DNA of 64,000 nt from Phycisphaerae bacterium (lineage in GTDB: Bacteria; Planctomycetota; Phycisphaerae; Tepidisphaerales; Tepidisphaeraceae), in contig BPJO01000009.1 in NCBI GenBank assembly GCA_026004655.1, positions 1 to 64,000 of the forward strand. The letters are read 5' to 3'. Below are positions 18,604 through 26,164 of the stretch, one piece after another (the first letter of the stretch is position 1; every line of letters begins with the position of its first letter). Under the pieces are notes generated by a model, which was not told the DNA's origin, made no database searches, and was given only the letters and a program-made list of their open reading frames with translations. A program made the position numbers and the translations under genes.

Positions 18604-19014
18604 ATGTCCACACTCGATGGTAAACGGATCCTTCTGGTCGACGACGATCCGGATATTCTCACCACCATGCAAGCCGCTTTTGAACCTACCGGCGCCACCG
18701 TCGAAACGGCCAATAACGGTAACCAAGCAGTCGAACTAGCTGAAAAATCTCATCCGGACCTCATCGTGCTGGATATGATGCTGCCCGGCCGAAGTGGATT
18801 TCTTGTGCTTGAAAAAATCCAAGCCGAGAAAAACAAAGCCAAAAAACCTCGCAATAGCCCCCCTTTTGTCATCATGATCACGGGCAATCAAGGCTCGCGA
18901 CACAAAATGTATGCTGAAACCCTCGGCGCCAGCGAGTACTTCATCAAACCCGTCAAACTAGATAAGTTGATCGCTACCGCCGAAAAGTTGCTCGGAGCCA
19001 CCTCGACCAACTGA
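18604..19014 (+). CDS. Single-domain response regulator (CheY-like receiver)
   Basis: 136 residues made of one receiver domain. The acidic pair is DDD in ILLVDDDPDIL, the phosphorylation site Asp is in LIVLDMMLPGRSG, the conserved Thr in MITGNQGS and the Lys in YFIKPVKLDKL. There is no output domain, so it passes its signal by protein contact or takes part in a phosphorelay. AAGGAG precedes the ATG. No histidine kinase lies next to it. A hairpin terminator follows at 19060. Confidence 0.92.
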   Translation: MSTLDGKRILLVDDDPDILTTMQAAFEPTGATVETANNGNQAVELAEKSHPDLIVLDMMLPGRSGFLVLEKIQAEKNKAKKPRNSPPFVIMITGNQGSRHKMYAETLGASEYFIKPVKLDKLIATAEKLLGATSTN

Positions 19015-19059
19015 ATCCGTTCAACACAAGCCCATCAATTTGTCATTCGATTTTCACGA

Positions 19060-19092
19060 ACGCTGCCTGATTACAGGTGGCGTTTTTATTTG
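19060..19092 (+). terminator. Intrinsic terminator of the response regulator gene
   Basis: AACGCTGCCT (19060-19069), loop GATTAC, AGGTGGCGTT (19076-19085): a 10-base-pair stem with two G-U pairs, running straight into a T-rich tail. It lies 45 bases behind the stop codon. Confidence 0.8.
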
Positions 19093-19161
19093 ACGTGCGC
19101 CATTAAACATCAAATCCCCCCAATTTCTCCCGATTGATTCTAAATGACCGTCGATGGATGC

Positions 19162-19242
19162 CCGACAAGATTGTCGGAGCGGCCGTTGCCGGTCTCCGGA
19201 GGCTCGGATCCGAGTCTCAACATGTTGTGACTGACCGGTCAG
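19162..19242. repeat. Series of perfect palindromes, three of them evenly spaced
   Basis: CCGACAAGATTGTCGG (19162-19177) is followed by CTCGGATCCGAG (19203-19214), CAACATGTTG (19218-19227) and CTGACCGGTCAG (19231-19242). The last three are separated by three bases each, and their centres are exactly 14 bases apart. They fill the gap between the response-regulator terminator and the exported GH gene at 19323. They could be protein-binding sites or a string of small RNA hairpins. Confidence 0.6.
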
Positions 19243-19322
19243 CTCAGAAATTCGGTCTGATCGGTTGGGAATGTTGAAATCGCGCGTCCGCGACCGGCCG
19301 CGCCTACCGAGAGGTCTGTGCT

Positions 19323-20897
19323 ATGAATCGCAAGATTCATCTTACCCCATCCGTGTCCCCAATCTCTGCCCATGCAGAAGCCCTCGAAGAACGCAAGCTG
19401 ATGGCAGCGCAATTCGATCTGGGCATGAATATCAACGTCGGTACCAGCGACGTACGCGATAAGGGAATTCCGCTGATGAAGCAGCTGGGTGTCCAGTCGG
19501 TCCGTGTCTGGTTCGGACCGGATTTTACCTCTCACACATGGGAAGGCCCTCTGCAACGCTGCGTAGACTATGCAGCAGCCGGTTTTGATGTCATGCTCAT
19601 CATCAACCCGGAAGACGGGAAAGTCCCTTCTGCAACCCAGGTACGAAGCTGGTTCAAGTGGGCGATGGAGCAACCGTCCCTCAAGAAGGCCGTCGACCGA
19701 TGGCAGATCGGGAACGAAATCGATCAGTCGTACTATTGGAACGGTTCTTTCAAACAATATGTAAGCAATTTTCTCAAACCGGCATCCGAAGTACTCCGAA
19801 GCAATGGCGAATCCGTTGTCTCTGCGAGTGTCTCATGGAACCCAGAAGACGTACGCCGATTAATCAATGAAGGTATTCTCGATTACGTCGATTATGTCGG
19901 GTACCATCCATATTCTAATAGCATTTCTCAACTGAGATCACGAATCGATGCGCTGAAGTCGATCGTCAATGGTCGAAAGCCGCTTGTCGCTAGCGAATGG
20001 AGCATCCGTGGATATGAAAGTAACAAACCAAGATGGGCTGCGTTGGTCAGGGACGCGTTCCCAATCATCCGAGATAACTTTGATATCAATTACTATTTTG
20101 CGCTACTGAACACAACGCTCACGCCTGCCGGTCCCGGGGGAATCATGAACCCTGACGGGTCAAGACAAACCGGATTCTTCAATGCGTTGGCAAGCGGAAT
20201 GCAAGACGGGAACAACGACAACACATCCAGTGGATTTCCAAGCATCGCCAAAGTGAGTGTTTATCTTGAATCCACCGGTCAGAAAATCGTCGATTCTCTG
20301 TATAACGGCCTGACCATCGATCTGTCTCAATATGATTCTGATCGTCTGCGATTTGTTGCCGTTGCAGGGTCTGGCGTATCGAGCGTGCAGATTACCTTGA
20401 ATGGCCAATCGATTATCGAAAACAACGAGCCTTATCAGTGGGCCAATTATTCCTCAGCCGCGGGGAGCTATACCTTGTCTGCTACGCCATGGTCACAGGA
20501 TGATCTGACCGGGAAGCGAGGTAATGTGCGCACTTTCCGGTTCACACTGACCGGAAAGCCCCAATCCTCGACCGATTTCAAGGGACAGATCCGAGGTACG
20601 TTATGGAACGATTCCAATCAGAATGGCAAGTTCGACCGTAGCGAACGAGTCACCGGTATCAGACAGATTTTCTTGGACCAAAACCGCAACGGTAAGCTCG
20701 ATCCTGGGGAACAGAGCACTTGGTCTGATTCCGATGGGAACTATATTTTCATGGGTCTTGCGCCGGGAACGTATTATGTTGCACGATTGTTCCCTAATGG
20801 ATTCAGGTTGAGTAACAATTCCCTGGGTTATGTTACTGTTTCTCTTGCGACCAATCTCGTGGTCGGCGGTGTCAATCTTGGTTCAAGATACGCCTAA
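19323..20897 (+). CDS. Exported GH-A-clan-like glycoside hydrolase with one SdrD-B-like repeat
   Basis: 524 residues. The N-terminus has ALEERKLMAA, a variant planctomycete export motif. Residues about 30-290 form a TIM-barrel with the two glutamates expected for clan GH-A: the acid/base in DRWQIGNEIDQS and the nucleophile in KPLVASEWSIRGYE. About 300-410 is an Ig-like domain (ENNEPYQWANYSS, SYTLSATPWSQDD). About 415-524 is an SdrD-B-like repeat (GTLWNDSNQNGKFDRSE, DQNRNGKLDPGE), a calcium-binding Cna-B-type fold found in surface proteins. The exact GH family is not clear (GH39- or GH5-like). GAGAGG precedes the ATG. Its paralogue lies directly downstream at 21464. Confidence 0.8.
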   Translation: MNRKIHLTPSVSPISAHAEALEERKLMAAQFDLGMNINVGTSDVRDKGIPLMKQLGVQSVRVWFGPDFTSHTWEGPLQRCVDYAAAGFDVMLIINPEDGKVPSATQVRSWFKWAMEQPSLKKAVDRWQIGNEIDQSYYWNGSFKQYVSNFLKPASEVLRSNGESVVSASVSWNPEDVRRLINEGILDYVDYVGYHPYSNSISQLRSRIDALKSIVNGRKPLVASEWSIRGYESNKPRWAALVRDAFPIIRDNFDINYYFALLNTTLTPAGPGGIMNPDGSRQTGFFNALASGMQDGNNDNTSSGFPSIAKVSVYLESTGQKIVDSLYNGLTIDLSQYDSDRLRFVAVAGSGVSSVQITLNGQSIIENNEPYQWANYSSAAGSYTLSATPWSQDDLTGKRGNVRTFRFTLTGKPQSSTDFKGQIRGTLWNDSNQNGKFDRSERVTGIRQIFLDQNRNGKLDPGEQSTWSDSDGNYIFMGLAPGTYYVARLFPNGFRLSNNSLGYVTVSLATNLVVGGVNLGSRYA

Positions 20898-20928
20898 AAT
20901 CCAACTAGTAAATCGAAGTATTTCATTT

Positions 20929-20964
20929 TGCCGCACATCGGAGGGGAGTGCGGCAGATTTTTTG
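20929..20964 (+). terminator. Intrinsic terminator
   Basis: TGCCGCAC (20929-20936) and GTGCGGCA (20948-20955) form a perfect 8-base stem around an 11-base loop, followed by GATTTTTTG. It lies 32 bases behind the stop of the first GH gene and separates it from the second. Confidence 0.85.
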
Positions 20965-21463
20965 AAGGCTTCGACACGGTTCCACGGGTGTTTCTCCGGG
21001 ACTTTGTCTCGAATGTTTTATTGCGAGGTATTTTTACACCCTTATTTACGTGTTGTGAGGAATATCCGCACCGGGAATATTTTCTGATTAGATTTCCGAT
21101 TCTGATTCGTCTATCTCAGTGAAGGCGTACAAACAAACCTTCATGAAGATCGAATGACCCGGTTAAGGTCGGACCGGATCGACAGGGAAGTTATGGTATC
21201 TGACAGGCTGCTCCAGTCTGTCTGAATTCGACGACCAATCTCTTCCCATTTTGATTCTGTTGCCTTCCGTCTAGCAAGGGACCGGGAATCTTTCCCCCCC
21301 TTAGAGTCCCAATGCCTGGACGGGGTTCGTGTGAACCTTTTTGCCGAATTTGATCTGTTTTGAGGTCCGAACGATCCGATTGCCTCCACGAGGCTCAAGA
21401 TATTTTGGACAGGCAGATGCTTGATTGACATCGATGCCTTGAACGACGGGAGATCTTGAAAAA
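20965..21463. other. 499-base intergenic stretch before the second GH gene
   Basis: I see no gene, RNA or clear promoter here. A minus-strand open frame at 21141-21431 has no recognisable features and Arg/Ser-rich shadow-like composition. The evenly spaced palindromes present before the first paralogue are absent. Confidence 0.5.
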
Positions 21464-23380
21464 ATGAAAAAGCCGATTCAGAAAAAGGTCACTTATTCGC
21501 CCCAAACTCTGGAAAATCTCGAGAACCGACGTCTTCTAGCAGCCGTTTACGATATCGGGATCAACATCAACGACGGGACCAGTAATATCAAAAACAAAGC
21601 AATTCCCGTACTCAAAGAGCTTGGGGTCAAAACCGTCCGAGTATGGTTCAGCCCCAATTTCAAATCCAAGTCATGGGAAGGCCCTCTTCAACGCGCGTTA
21701 GACTACAGCAATGCCGGATTTGACGTGATGATGATCATCAGCACGCCCAACGGGCAGGTCACCAACGCATCGGATGTCAAAAGCTGGTTCACTTGGGCAT
21801 TAGGCAACTCCTCTCTCAAAAACGCTGTCGATCGGTGGCAGATCGGAAACGAGGTGGATAAAAGTCAGTACTGGAAGGGATCACTATCCTCCTACGTGAC
21901 CAATTTTCTGAAACCGGCTTCGGAGGTCTTGCGGAGCAAGGGGGAAAAGGTTGTCTCTGCGAGTGTTTCGTGGAATCCCAATGACGTGGCAACGATGATC
22001 GGATACGGGATGCTGAATTACGTTGATTTTGTCGGATACCACCCGTACGGCAACAGCATCAGCCAGATCCAATCCCGCGTCAAACAGATTAACGATATTG
22101 TGGCAGGACGAAAACCGATCATCGCCAGCGAATGGAACGTTCGCGGTTACGAAAACAATAAAACGGAATGGGCCAAGCAGGTGCGATCCGTTGCACCGAT
22201 CATTCGAGATGGTTTTGCTTATAATTACTATTTTGCCGTATTGAATACCACACGCACCCCTGCCGGACCTGCAGGTGTGATGAACTCCGATGGAACCAAA
22301 ACGGACTTTTTCTACAAGCTCAAAGAGGGCATGAGCCGAAGCTCCGGATCGGATAATACCGGAAACGAATCCAGTGCGATTCCTAGTGTCGCAAAGATCA
22401 CTGTTTATGCCGAAGACGGAACCAAAATTATCGATTCACTCACTAGCGGAAGTATCATCGACCTTTCTAAATATTCTTCTCGTAAACTGACATTTGTCGC
22501 AACGGTCAGCTCTGGAACTTCCTCCGTTCGACTCGTCATCGGCAGCACCGGTGTTACCGAAAACAATGCCCCCTACCAACTGAGCGATTTCGCAGTTTAC
22601 AGTGGCTCTTACGCACTTTCGGCTACACCTTATTCTAAAGACAACCTCGGGGGAACCAAAGGTTCAACCCGTACCTACACCTTTAAGGTCATTAATTCGC
22701 CTTCCACGAGTTCTTCCAGTACAGGAACGATCAGCGGCTATCTTTGGAACGATACTGACGGAGATGGTGTTGTGGATTCCAATGAAAGCCGTACCGGTTC
22801 TCGAACCGTGTTTATCGATGCCAACCGCAACGGAAAACTCGATTCCGGTGAAAAAAGCACCGTTTCAGACAGTCAAGGCAATTATAAGTTCACTGGATTG
22901 TCCGCAGGAACGTATTACGTTTCCCGCTTGTATCCCAGCGGTTACAGGATGAGCAATAGCTCAACTGGTTATGTAACCGTGAATCTTTCTGCGGGAGAAA
23001 ACCAGACGGGAGTTCTACTGGGAACCACTAATCAATCGTCCATATCTTCCCAAAGTTCTTCCAATTCCTCCGGTACTATCACGGGCGTACTGTGGAATGA
23101 CGACGGAGACGGAATCTATGAAGCCGGAGAAAAAACCACTGGAATCCGCACCGTCTTCCTCGATGCCAACCGCAATGGAAGGCTGGATCCGGGTGAACGC
23201 AGCACTCAATCTGACAAAAACGGGAAATATGTGTTTTCAAGTATTCCAGTCGGGACTCATTACGTTTCTCGCGTCTTTCCGTCAGGCTTTAAGCTTAGCA
23301 ATGATCCGCGAGGGTATCTGGGTGTTTATGTGACGTCCGGTCAAACCACGGTTGCTAACTTGGGAACGACGTATAAATAA
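21464..23380 (+). CDS. Exported GH-A-clan-like glycoside hydrolase with two SdrD-B-like repeats (paralogue of the previous)
   Basis: 638 residues. The export motif is LENLENRRLLAA. The TIM-barrel part is closely similar to that of the 19323 protein: WQIGNEVDKSQYW with the acid/base Glu and KPIIASEWNVRGYE with the nucleophile Glu. The Ig-like domain follows (ENNAPYQLSDF). The tail differs from the paralogue by having two SdrD-B-like repeats (LWNDTDGDGVVDSNE; LWNDDGDGIYEAGE) joined by a Ser-rich linker. The pair is a tandem duplication with later gain or loss of a repeat. Likely role: cell-surface or released polysaccharide hydrolase; substrate unknown. Confidence 0.8.
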   Translation: MKKPIQKKVTYSPQTLENLENRRLLAAVYDIGININDGTSNIKNKAIPVLKELGVKTVRVWFSPNFKSKSWEGPLQRALDYSNAGFDVMMIISTPNGQVTNASDVKSWFTWALGNSSLKNAVDRWQIGNEVDKSQYWKGSLSSYVTNFLKPASEVLRSKGEKVVSASVSWNPNDVATMIGYGMLNYVDFVGYHPYGNSISQIQSRVKQINDIVAGRKPIIASEWNVRGYENNKTEWAKQVRSVAPIIRDGFAYNYYFAVLNTTRTPAGPAGVMNSDGTKTDFFYKLKEGMSRSSGSDNTGNESSAIPSVAKITVYAEDGTKIIDSLTSGSIIDLSKYSSRKLTFVATVSSGTSSVRLVIGSTGVTENNAPYQLSDFAVYSGSYALSATPYSKDNLGGTKGSTRTYTFKVINSPSTSSSSTGTISGYLWNDTDGDGVVDSNESRTGSRTVFIDANRNGKLDSGEKSTVSDSQGNYKFTGLSAGTYYVSRLYPSGYRMSNSSTGYVTVNLSAGENQTGVLLGTTNQSSISSQSSSNSSGTITGVLWNDDGDGIYEAGEKTTGIRTVFLDANRNGRLDPGERSTQSDKNGKYVFSSIPVGTHYVSRVFPSGFKLSNDPRGYLGVYVTSGQTTVANLGTTYK

Positions 23381-23413
23381 AAAATCCCCCCTAATAAACG
23401 AAAGTGATCCTCA

Positions 23414-23458
23414 AAGGCCGCTTTGGGAGGGGAAAGCGGTCTTATACATATCCTTTTT
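23414..23458 (+). terminator. Probable terminator behind the second GH gene
   Basis: AAGGCCGCTTT (23414-23424) pairs with AAAGCGGTCTT (23433-23443), 11 pairs with one G-U, loop of eight. The T-run TTTTTT comes only after ten further bases, so termination strength is uncertain. It sits between convergent genes. Confidence 0.5.
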
Positions 23459-23468
23459 TCATACCGTT

Positions 23469-23885
23469 TCACTGTGGAAGCTTATAATCGGGTGGAAAAA
23501 GCAGCACGGGTATTTTGGTGTTCCGGATCAGCTCGACCGGTACGTTCCCAGCCAGCAAACGTGCGAAAACATTTTTCCCTGTCAATCCCAGACAGATCAA
23601 GGTGACCTTTTGTTCTTCTGCGGTGGTGAGAATGGCCTGGGCGATGTCATCCGAAAACATCAACAACGTCTGTACCGATACCCCCATTGAAACGATCCCC
23701 TCCTGAAGCACCCGGACAGCCTTTTCTCCTTCGACTTCTTCCTGCTCTCGGGTCTGTCCTCCGGAGGGACGGGAAACATGCACAACCAGCACCTCTGCTC
23801 CTAGTCGACGTGCCAAATCCCCTACGGGGCCGATCAGTCGTTCGGCTGCTAGAGCGGAAGAAACAGCAGTTAATATTTTTGTCAT
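23469..23885 (-). CDS. Universal stress protein, UspA family
   Basis: 138 residues with the alpha/beta fold of UspA. The start is KILTAVSSALAAERLI. The ATP-binding C-terminal motif GLTGKNVFARLLAGN follows G-x2-G-x9-G, with Asn where Ser or Thr is usual, then VPVELIRNTKIPVLLF. Such proteins are cytoplasmic stress or persistence factors. The gene follows rdgB on the same strand with an 84-base gap. Confidence 0.88.
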   Translation of the reverse strand: MTKILTAVSSALAAERLIGPVGDLARRLGAEVLVVHVSRPSGGQTREQEEVEGEKAVRVLQEGIVSMGVSVQTLLMFSDDIAQAILTTAEEQKVTLICLGLTGKNVFARLLAGNVPVELIRNTKIPVLLFPPDYKLPQ

Positions 23886-23969
23886 GTCAAAGCTCGAACA
23901 TTATTAGAAATCACTTTATACCACACACGAATCCCGTAAGAGCGTCAAGTCCTTCCTGGCTGGCGCTGG

Positions 23970-24596
23970 TCATGATTGTGTTTTTCTGTGGAAAAGATCA
24001 TATCTCATTATCAGTTGTTTCATACGTCGCAAAGCCTTTCCACGATGACTTATGGCATGTTTTTGCTCGGATGATAGCTCGGCCGTGGTCTTTCCTAGAG
24101 ATGGGATCATAAACATGGGGTCATATCCAAACCCGTTAGTGCCTCGTAACTCTCTTAGGATCGAACCTTCAACCGTATCCCGGACGGTGATGATGATTTG
24201 TCCAAAAGGATCAGACAAAGCCAACGTGCATACGAACCGAGCGGTCCGCTGGGCGTCAGGAACGTTTTGCAGTTGCTGGAGTAAAAGTAAGTTGTTAGCT
24301 TGATCTCCCTGACCGGTGCCGTGCATTACCGCCCATCGTGCGGAATAAACCCCAGGTGCCCCCCCGAGGGCATCGACCTCAAGTCCGCTGTCATCTGCGA
24401 TCGTCCAATGGCCGAGTCGTTTTGCGTAGGTCGAAGCTTTGAGGCACGCGTTGGCAAGAAATGTTTCACCCGTTTCCTGAACCTCTCCTGATTTGGGAAA
24501 AGCAGACAGATCGCACCACTGCATGCTGGAATTTCCCAACATGTCTCCGAACTCAGCTGCCTTGCCTTTGTTATGAGTCGCAATTAACAGGGTCAT
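23970..24596 (-). CDS. rdgB: Non-canonical purine NTP pyrophosphatase (RdgB/HAM1)
   Basis: 208 residues, usual length. Hydrolyses ITP, dITP and XTP to monophosphates to keep damaged bases out of nucleic acids. Family blocks: LLIATHNKGKAAEFGDML at the N-terminus, TIADDSGLEVDALGGAPGVYSAR with the catalytic Asp, GTNGFGYDPMFMIP, and KHAISHRGKALRRM at the end. The start lies 2 bases behind the stop of the lipoprotein gene, so the two are coupled. Confidence 0.95.
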   Translation of the reverse strand: MTLLIATHNKGKAAEFGDMLGNSSMQWCDLSAFPKSGEVQETGETFLANACLKASTYAKRLGHWTIADDSGLEVDALGGAPGVYSARWAVMHGTGQGDQANNLLLLQQLQNVPDAQRTARFVCTLALSDPFGQIIITVRDTVEGSILRELRGTNGFGYDPMFMIPSLGKTTAELSSEQKHAISHRGKALRRMKQLIMRYDLFHRKTQS

Positions 24597-24598
24597 GT

Positions 24599-25750
24599 TT
24601 ATCGTTCCATCCCGCGTAATCCACCGGTTGTGCCAGGGTTTAGAGGATTGATCATGCGAGGTGAAGGTTCAGAAACTGCAGGCGTACTGTGCATCAATGT
24701 CTTTTGAACTTGCGGGATCTGGGCTAGAAATGGTGGTTGGTCCCGGACCACTTTTTTTCGTGTCATCGGATCGGTGACCGTGACCTGCTGGGCAACCGAA
24801 TTGACAGAATATGGGAACTGCTCCCAATACCGGATTGCCTGAGCAAGAGACGGGTCTTGAATGACGACTTTCGGTTGTACAACTTTGACCGCGTGAGACT
24901 GTTCGAGCTGCTGAGCAAAGCTTTCGGGTAAAGGTGCAGGTGAAACGATCAAGGCTTCACCGCTGTTGGCTTTGGCTTCGCTTCGGGATTCGGCACTGGC
25001 CATTTCTTGTTCACGGATCGCCCTTCTGGGCCAAGCCCCGACACAGACCTGACTCATGGATTCTCCATGGTAAAAATAAGCTTCGACCCCCTGCGCGCGG
25101 GCGGCTTTGACGGATTCGACTGCCATTTTTTTTCGGTTACCAGGACGACCATTTTCGTCAAGGACGTCGTTGGTATAAGCCGCGATCACGATGGTCCAGA
25201 AACGTCGGTCGGGGTCGTTGGCGGGTTTATCCGCATCCAGTTTGGCCAAGTCCCATTCATCCGGGGCTTCAGGGTTAGCTGTCTCGATCGGGACTTTCAG
25301 CGCTCGCGGAAATATTTTTGCCCCGGACGGCAGGCGCATTTTTTCCAGCATGTCCAGATCTTCGCTGGAACGTTGTGCTTCCCGGGCATCGACTAGTCTG
25401 TCGATCGTCTTGTAATAACCGAAGTACAGTACGGAGTACCCTTCATGGTGCTGGACGTAAAAATCGTTTCGACCCGTTGTCCGGATCATCTGCTCCTTGA
25501 CCAAGCGGGATTGCTGGACATGATCCGGACCCATATACCGGGTACATTCGATCGTAAATCGAGCGTCTTCAGGAATATTTGCTGCGATAGAAAGAGCCTG
25601 AATGCTCGATTGCTGCTGACCAGTCGCCGGCTTTTCAGACTTGATCAAGGGTGGTTGGTCAGGCGTAGAGGATGAAGGCACAGATACGCTTCCGCTCCCC
25701 CCACATCCAACGAGGCCCAATACCAGCCACGAAACTACCCATGTTCTCAT
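24599..25750 (-). CDS. Lipoprotein of unknown function
   Basis: 383 residues. The N-terminus RTWVVSWLVLGLVGCGG is a typical lipoprotein signal with lipobox LVGC, so the mature protein should be anchored from Cys16. A Ser/Pro-rich linker follows. The body includes FWTIVIAAYTNDVLDENG and SVKAARAQGVEAYFYHGE, which look like the strand and helix pieces of a SPOR-like or sporulation-related repeat, but no certain family is recognised. The C-terminus is Pro-rich. It lies directly upstream of rdgB. Confidence 0.7.
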   Translation of the reverse strand: MRTWVVSWLVLGLVGCGGSGSVSVPSSSTPDQPPLIKSEKPATGQQQSSIQALSIAANIPEDARFTIECTRYMGPDHVQQSRLVKEQMIRTTGRNDFYVQHHEGYSVLYFGYYKTIDRLVDAREAQRSSEDLDMLEKMRLPSGAKIFPRALKVPIETANPEAPDEWDLAKLDADKPANDPDRRFWTIVIAAYTNDVLDENGRPGNRKKMAVESVKAARAQGVEAYFYHGESMSQVCVGAWPRRAIREQEMASAESRSEAKANSGEALIVSPAPLPESFAQQLEQSHAVKVVQPKVVIQDPSLAQAIRYWEQFPYSVNSVAQQVTVTDPMTRKKVVRDQPPFLAQIPQVQKTLMHSTPAVSEPSPRMINPLNPGTTGGLRGMER

Positions 25751-25945
25751 AATCGTATCATAACACTAATTTGTTTTGCATTTCACCTGTAATTCACGGT
25801 CAAAAGTTTTCAACCGATCTCACAATAATCATTTTGACCGGCAAACTAACCTGTCCAGTGCCTTGCTGAACATTGTCATTTCAACAGGTTCTACCCCCCC
25901 CAACCATCCATTTTCCCGCTACCTTGACCCCGTATCGTTTCAGAA
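25751..25945. other. Intergenic stretch upstream of the leu promoter
   Basis: AT-rich region between the divergent lipoprotein gene and leuA. It must contain the lipoprotein promoter, but I see no convincing box pair and no other structure. Confidence 0.4.
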
Positions 25946-25975
25946 TTGACACGTGAATTGGTTCTTCGATATAAT
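25946..25975 (+). promoter_or_regulatory. Sigma-70-type promoter of the leuA leader
   Basis: TTGACA (25946-25951) and TATAAT (25970-25975) are both perfect consensus, with an 18-base spacer. The expected transcription start, six to eight bases behind the -10 box, falls at about 25982, only a base or two before the leader peptide ATG at 25984. Confidence 0.85.
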
Positions 25976-25983
25976 GTCGCCTA

Positions 25984-26055
25984 ATGTTCTTAGAGTTTGC
26001 TTTTCTTCGACTTTCTATTTCGGGGCTGCTTCGTCAGCTCGTAGTAGCGTCGTAG
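25984..26055 (+). CDS. leuL: Leucine leader peptide (attenuator)
   Basis: A 23-codon open frame ending in TAG at 26053. Six residues are Leu (positions 3, 8, 10, 15, 16, 19), with an adjacent Leu pair CTG CTT at 26026-26031, then CTC and two Val codons GTA GTA. No ribosome site precedes it, because the promoter places transcription start almost at the ATG, so it would be translated as a leaderless RNA. Its stop codon lies inside the 5' arm of the antiterminator hairpin. Slow translation at Leu codons would leave that arm free. It was found by reading the leader; no homologue is claimed. Confidence 0.75.
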   Translation: MFLEFAFLRLSISGLLRQLVVAS

Positions 26056-26095
26056 GAAGGTGGACTCCATTTGAATCGAGACCTACCCGCGACGC
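26047..26095 (+). promoter_or_regulatory. Antiterminator hairpin of the leuA attenuator
   Basis: GCGTCG (26047-26052) pairs with CGACGC (26090-26095) and TAGG (26053-26056) with CCTA (26082-26085), ten pairs with a small bulge on the 3' side. The 3' arm overlaps the first arm of the terminator, so only one of the two hairpins can form. The 5' arm contains the leader peptide stop codon. Confidence 0.7.
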
Positions 26096-26116
26096 TCCGG
26101 CGATCGCGGTTTTTTT
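26087..26116 (+). terminator. Attenuator terminator upstream of leuA
   Basis: CCGCGACGC (26087-26095), loop TCCG, then GCG and TCGCGG (26100-26109) with one bulged A, nine pairs, GC-rich, followed at once by seven T. It lies 48 bases before the leuA start and competes with the antiterminator. Confidence 0.85.
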
Positions 26117-26164
26117 GTTATGAATCCGAACGGATAAGTAAGTTACCTATTTCAAGGAGATCCC

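Noticed and set aside
21141-21431. Minus-strand open frame of 96 codons between the two GH genes
   Set aside because: No ribosome site, no recognisable motif and low-complexity basic composition.
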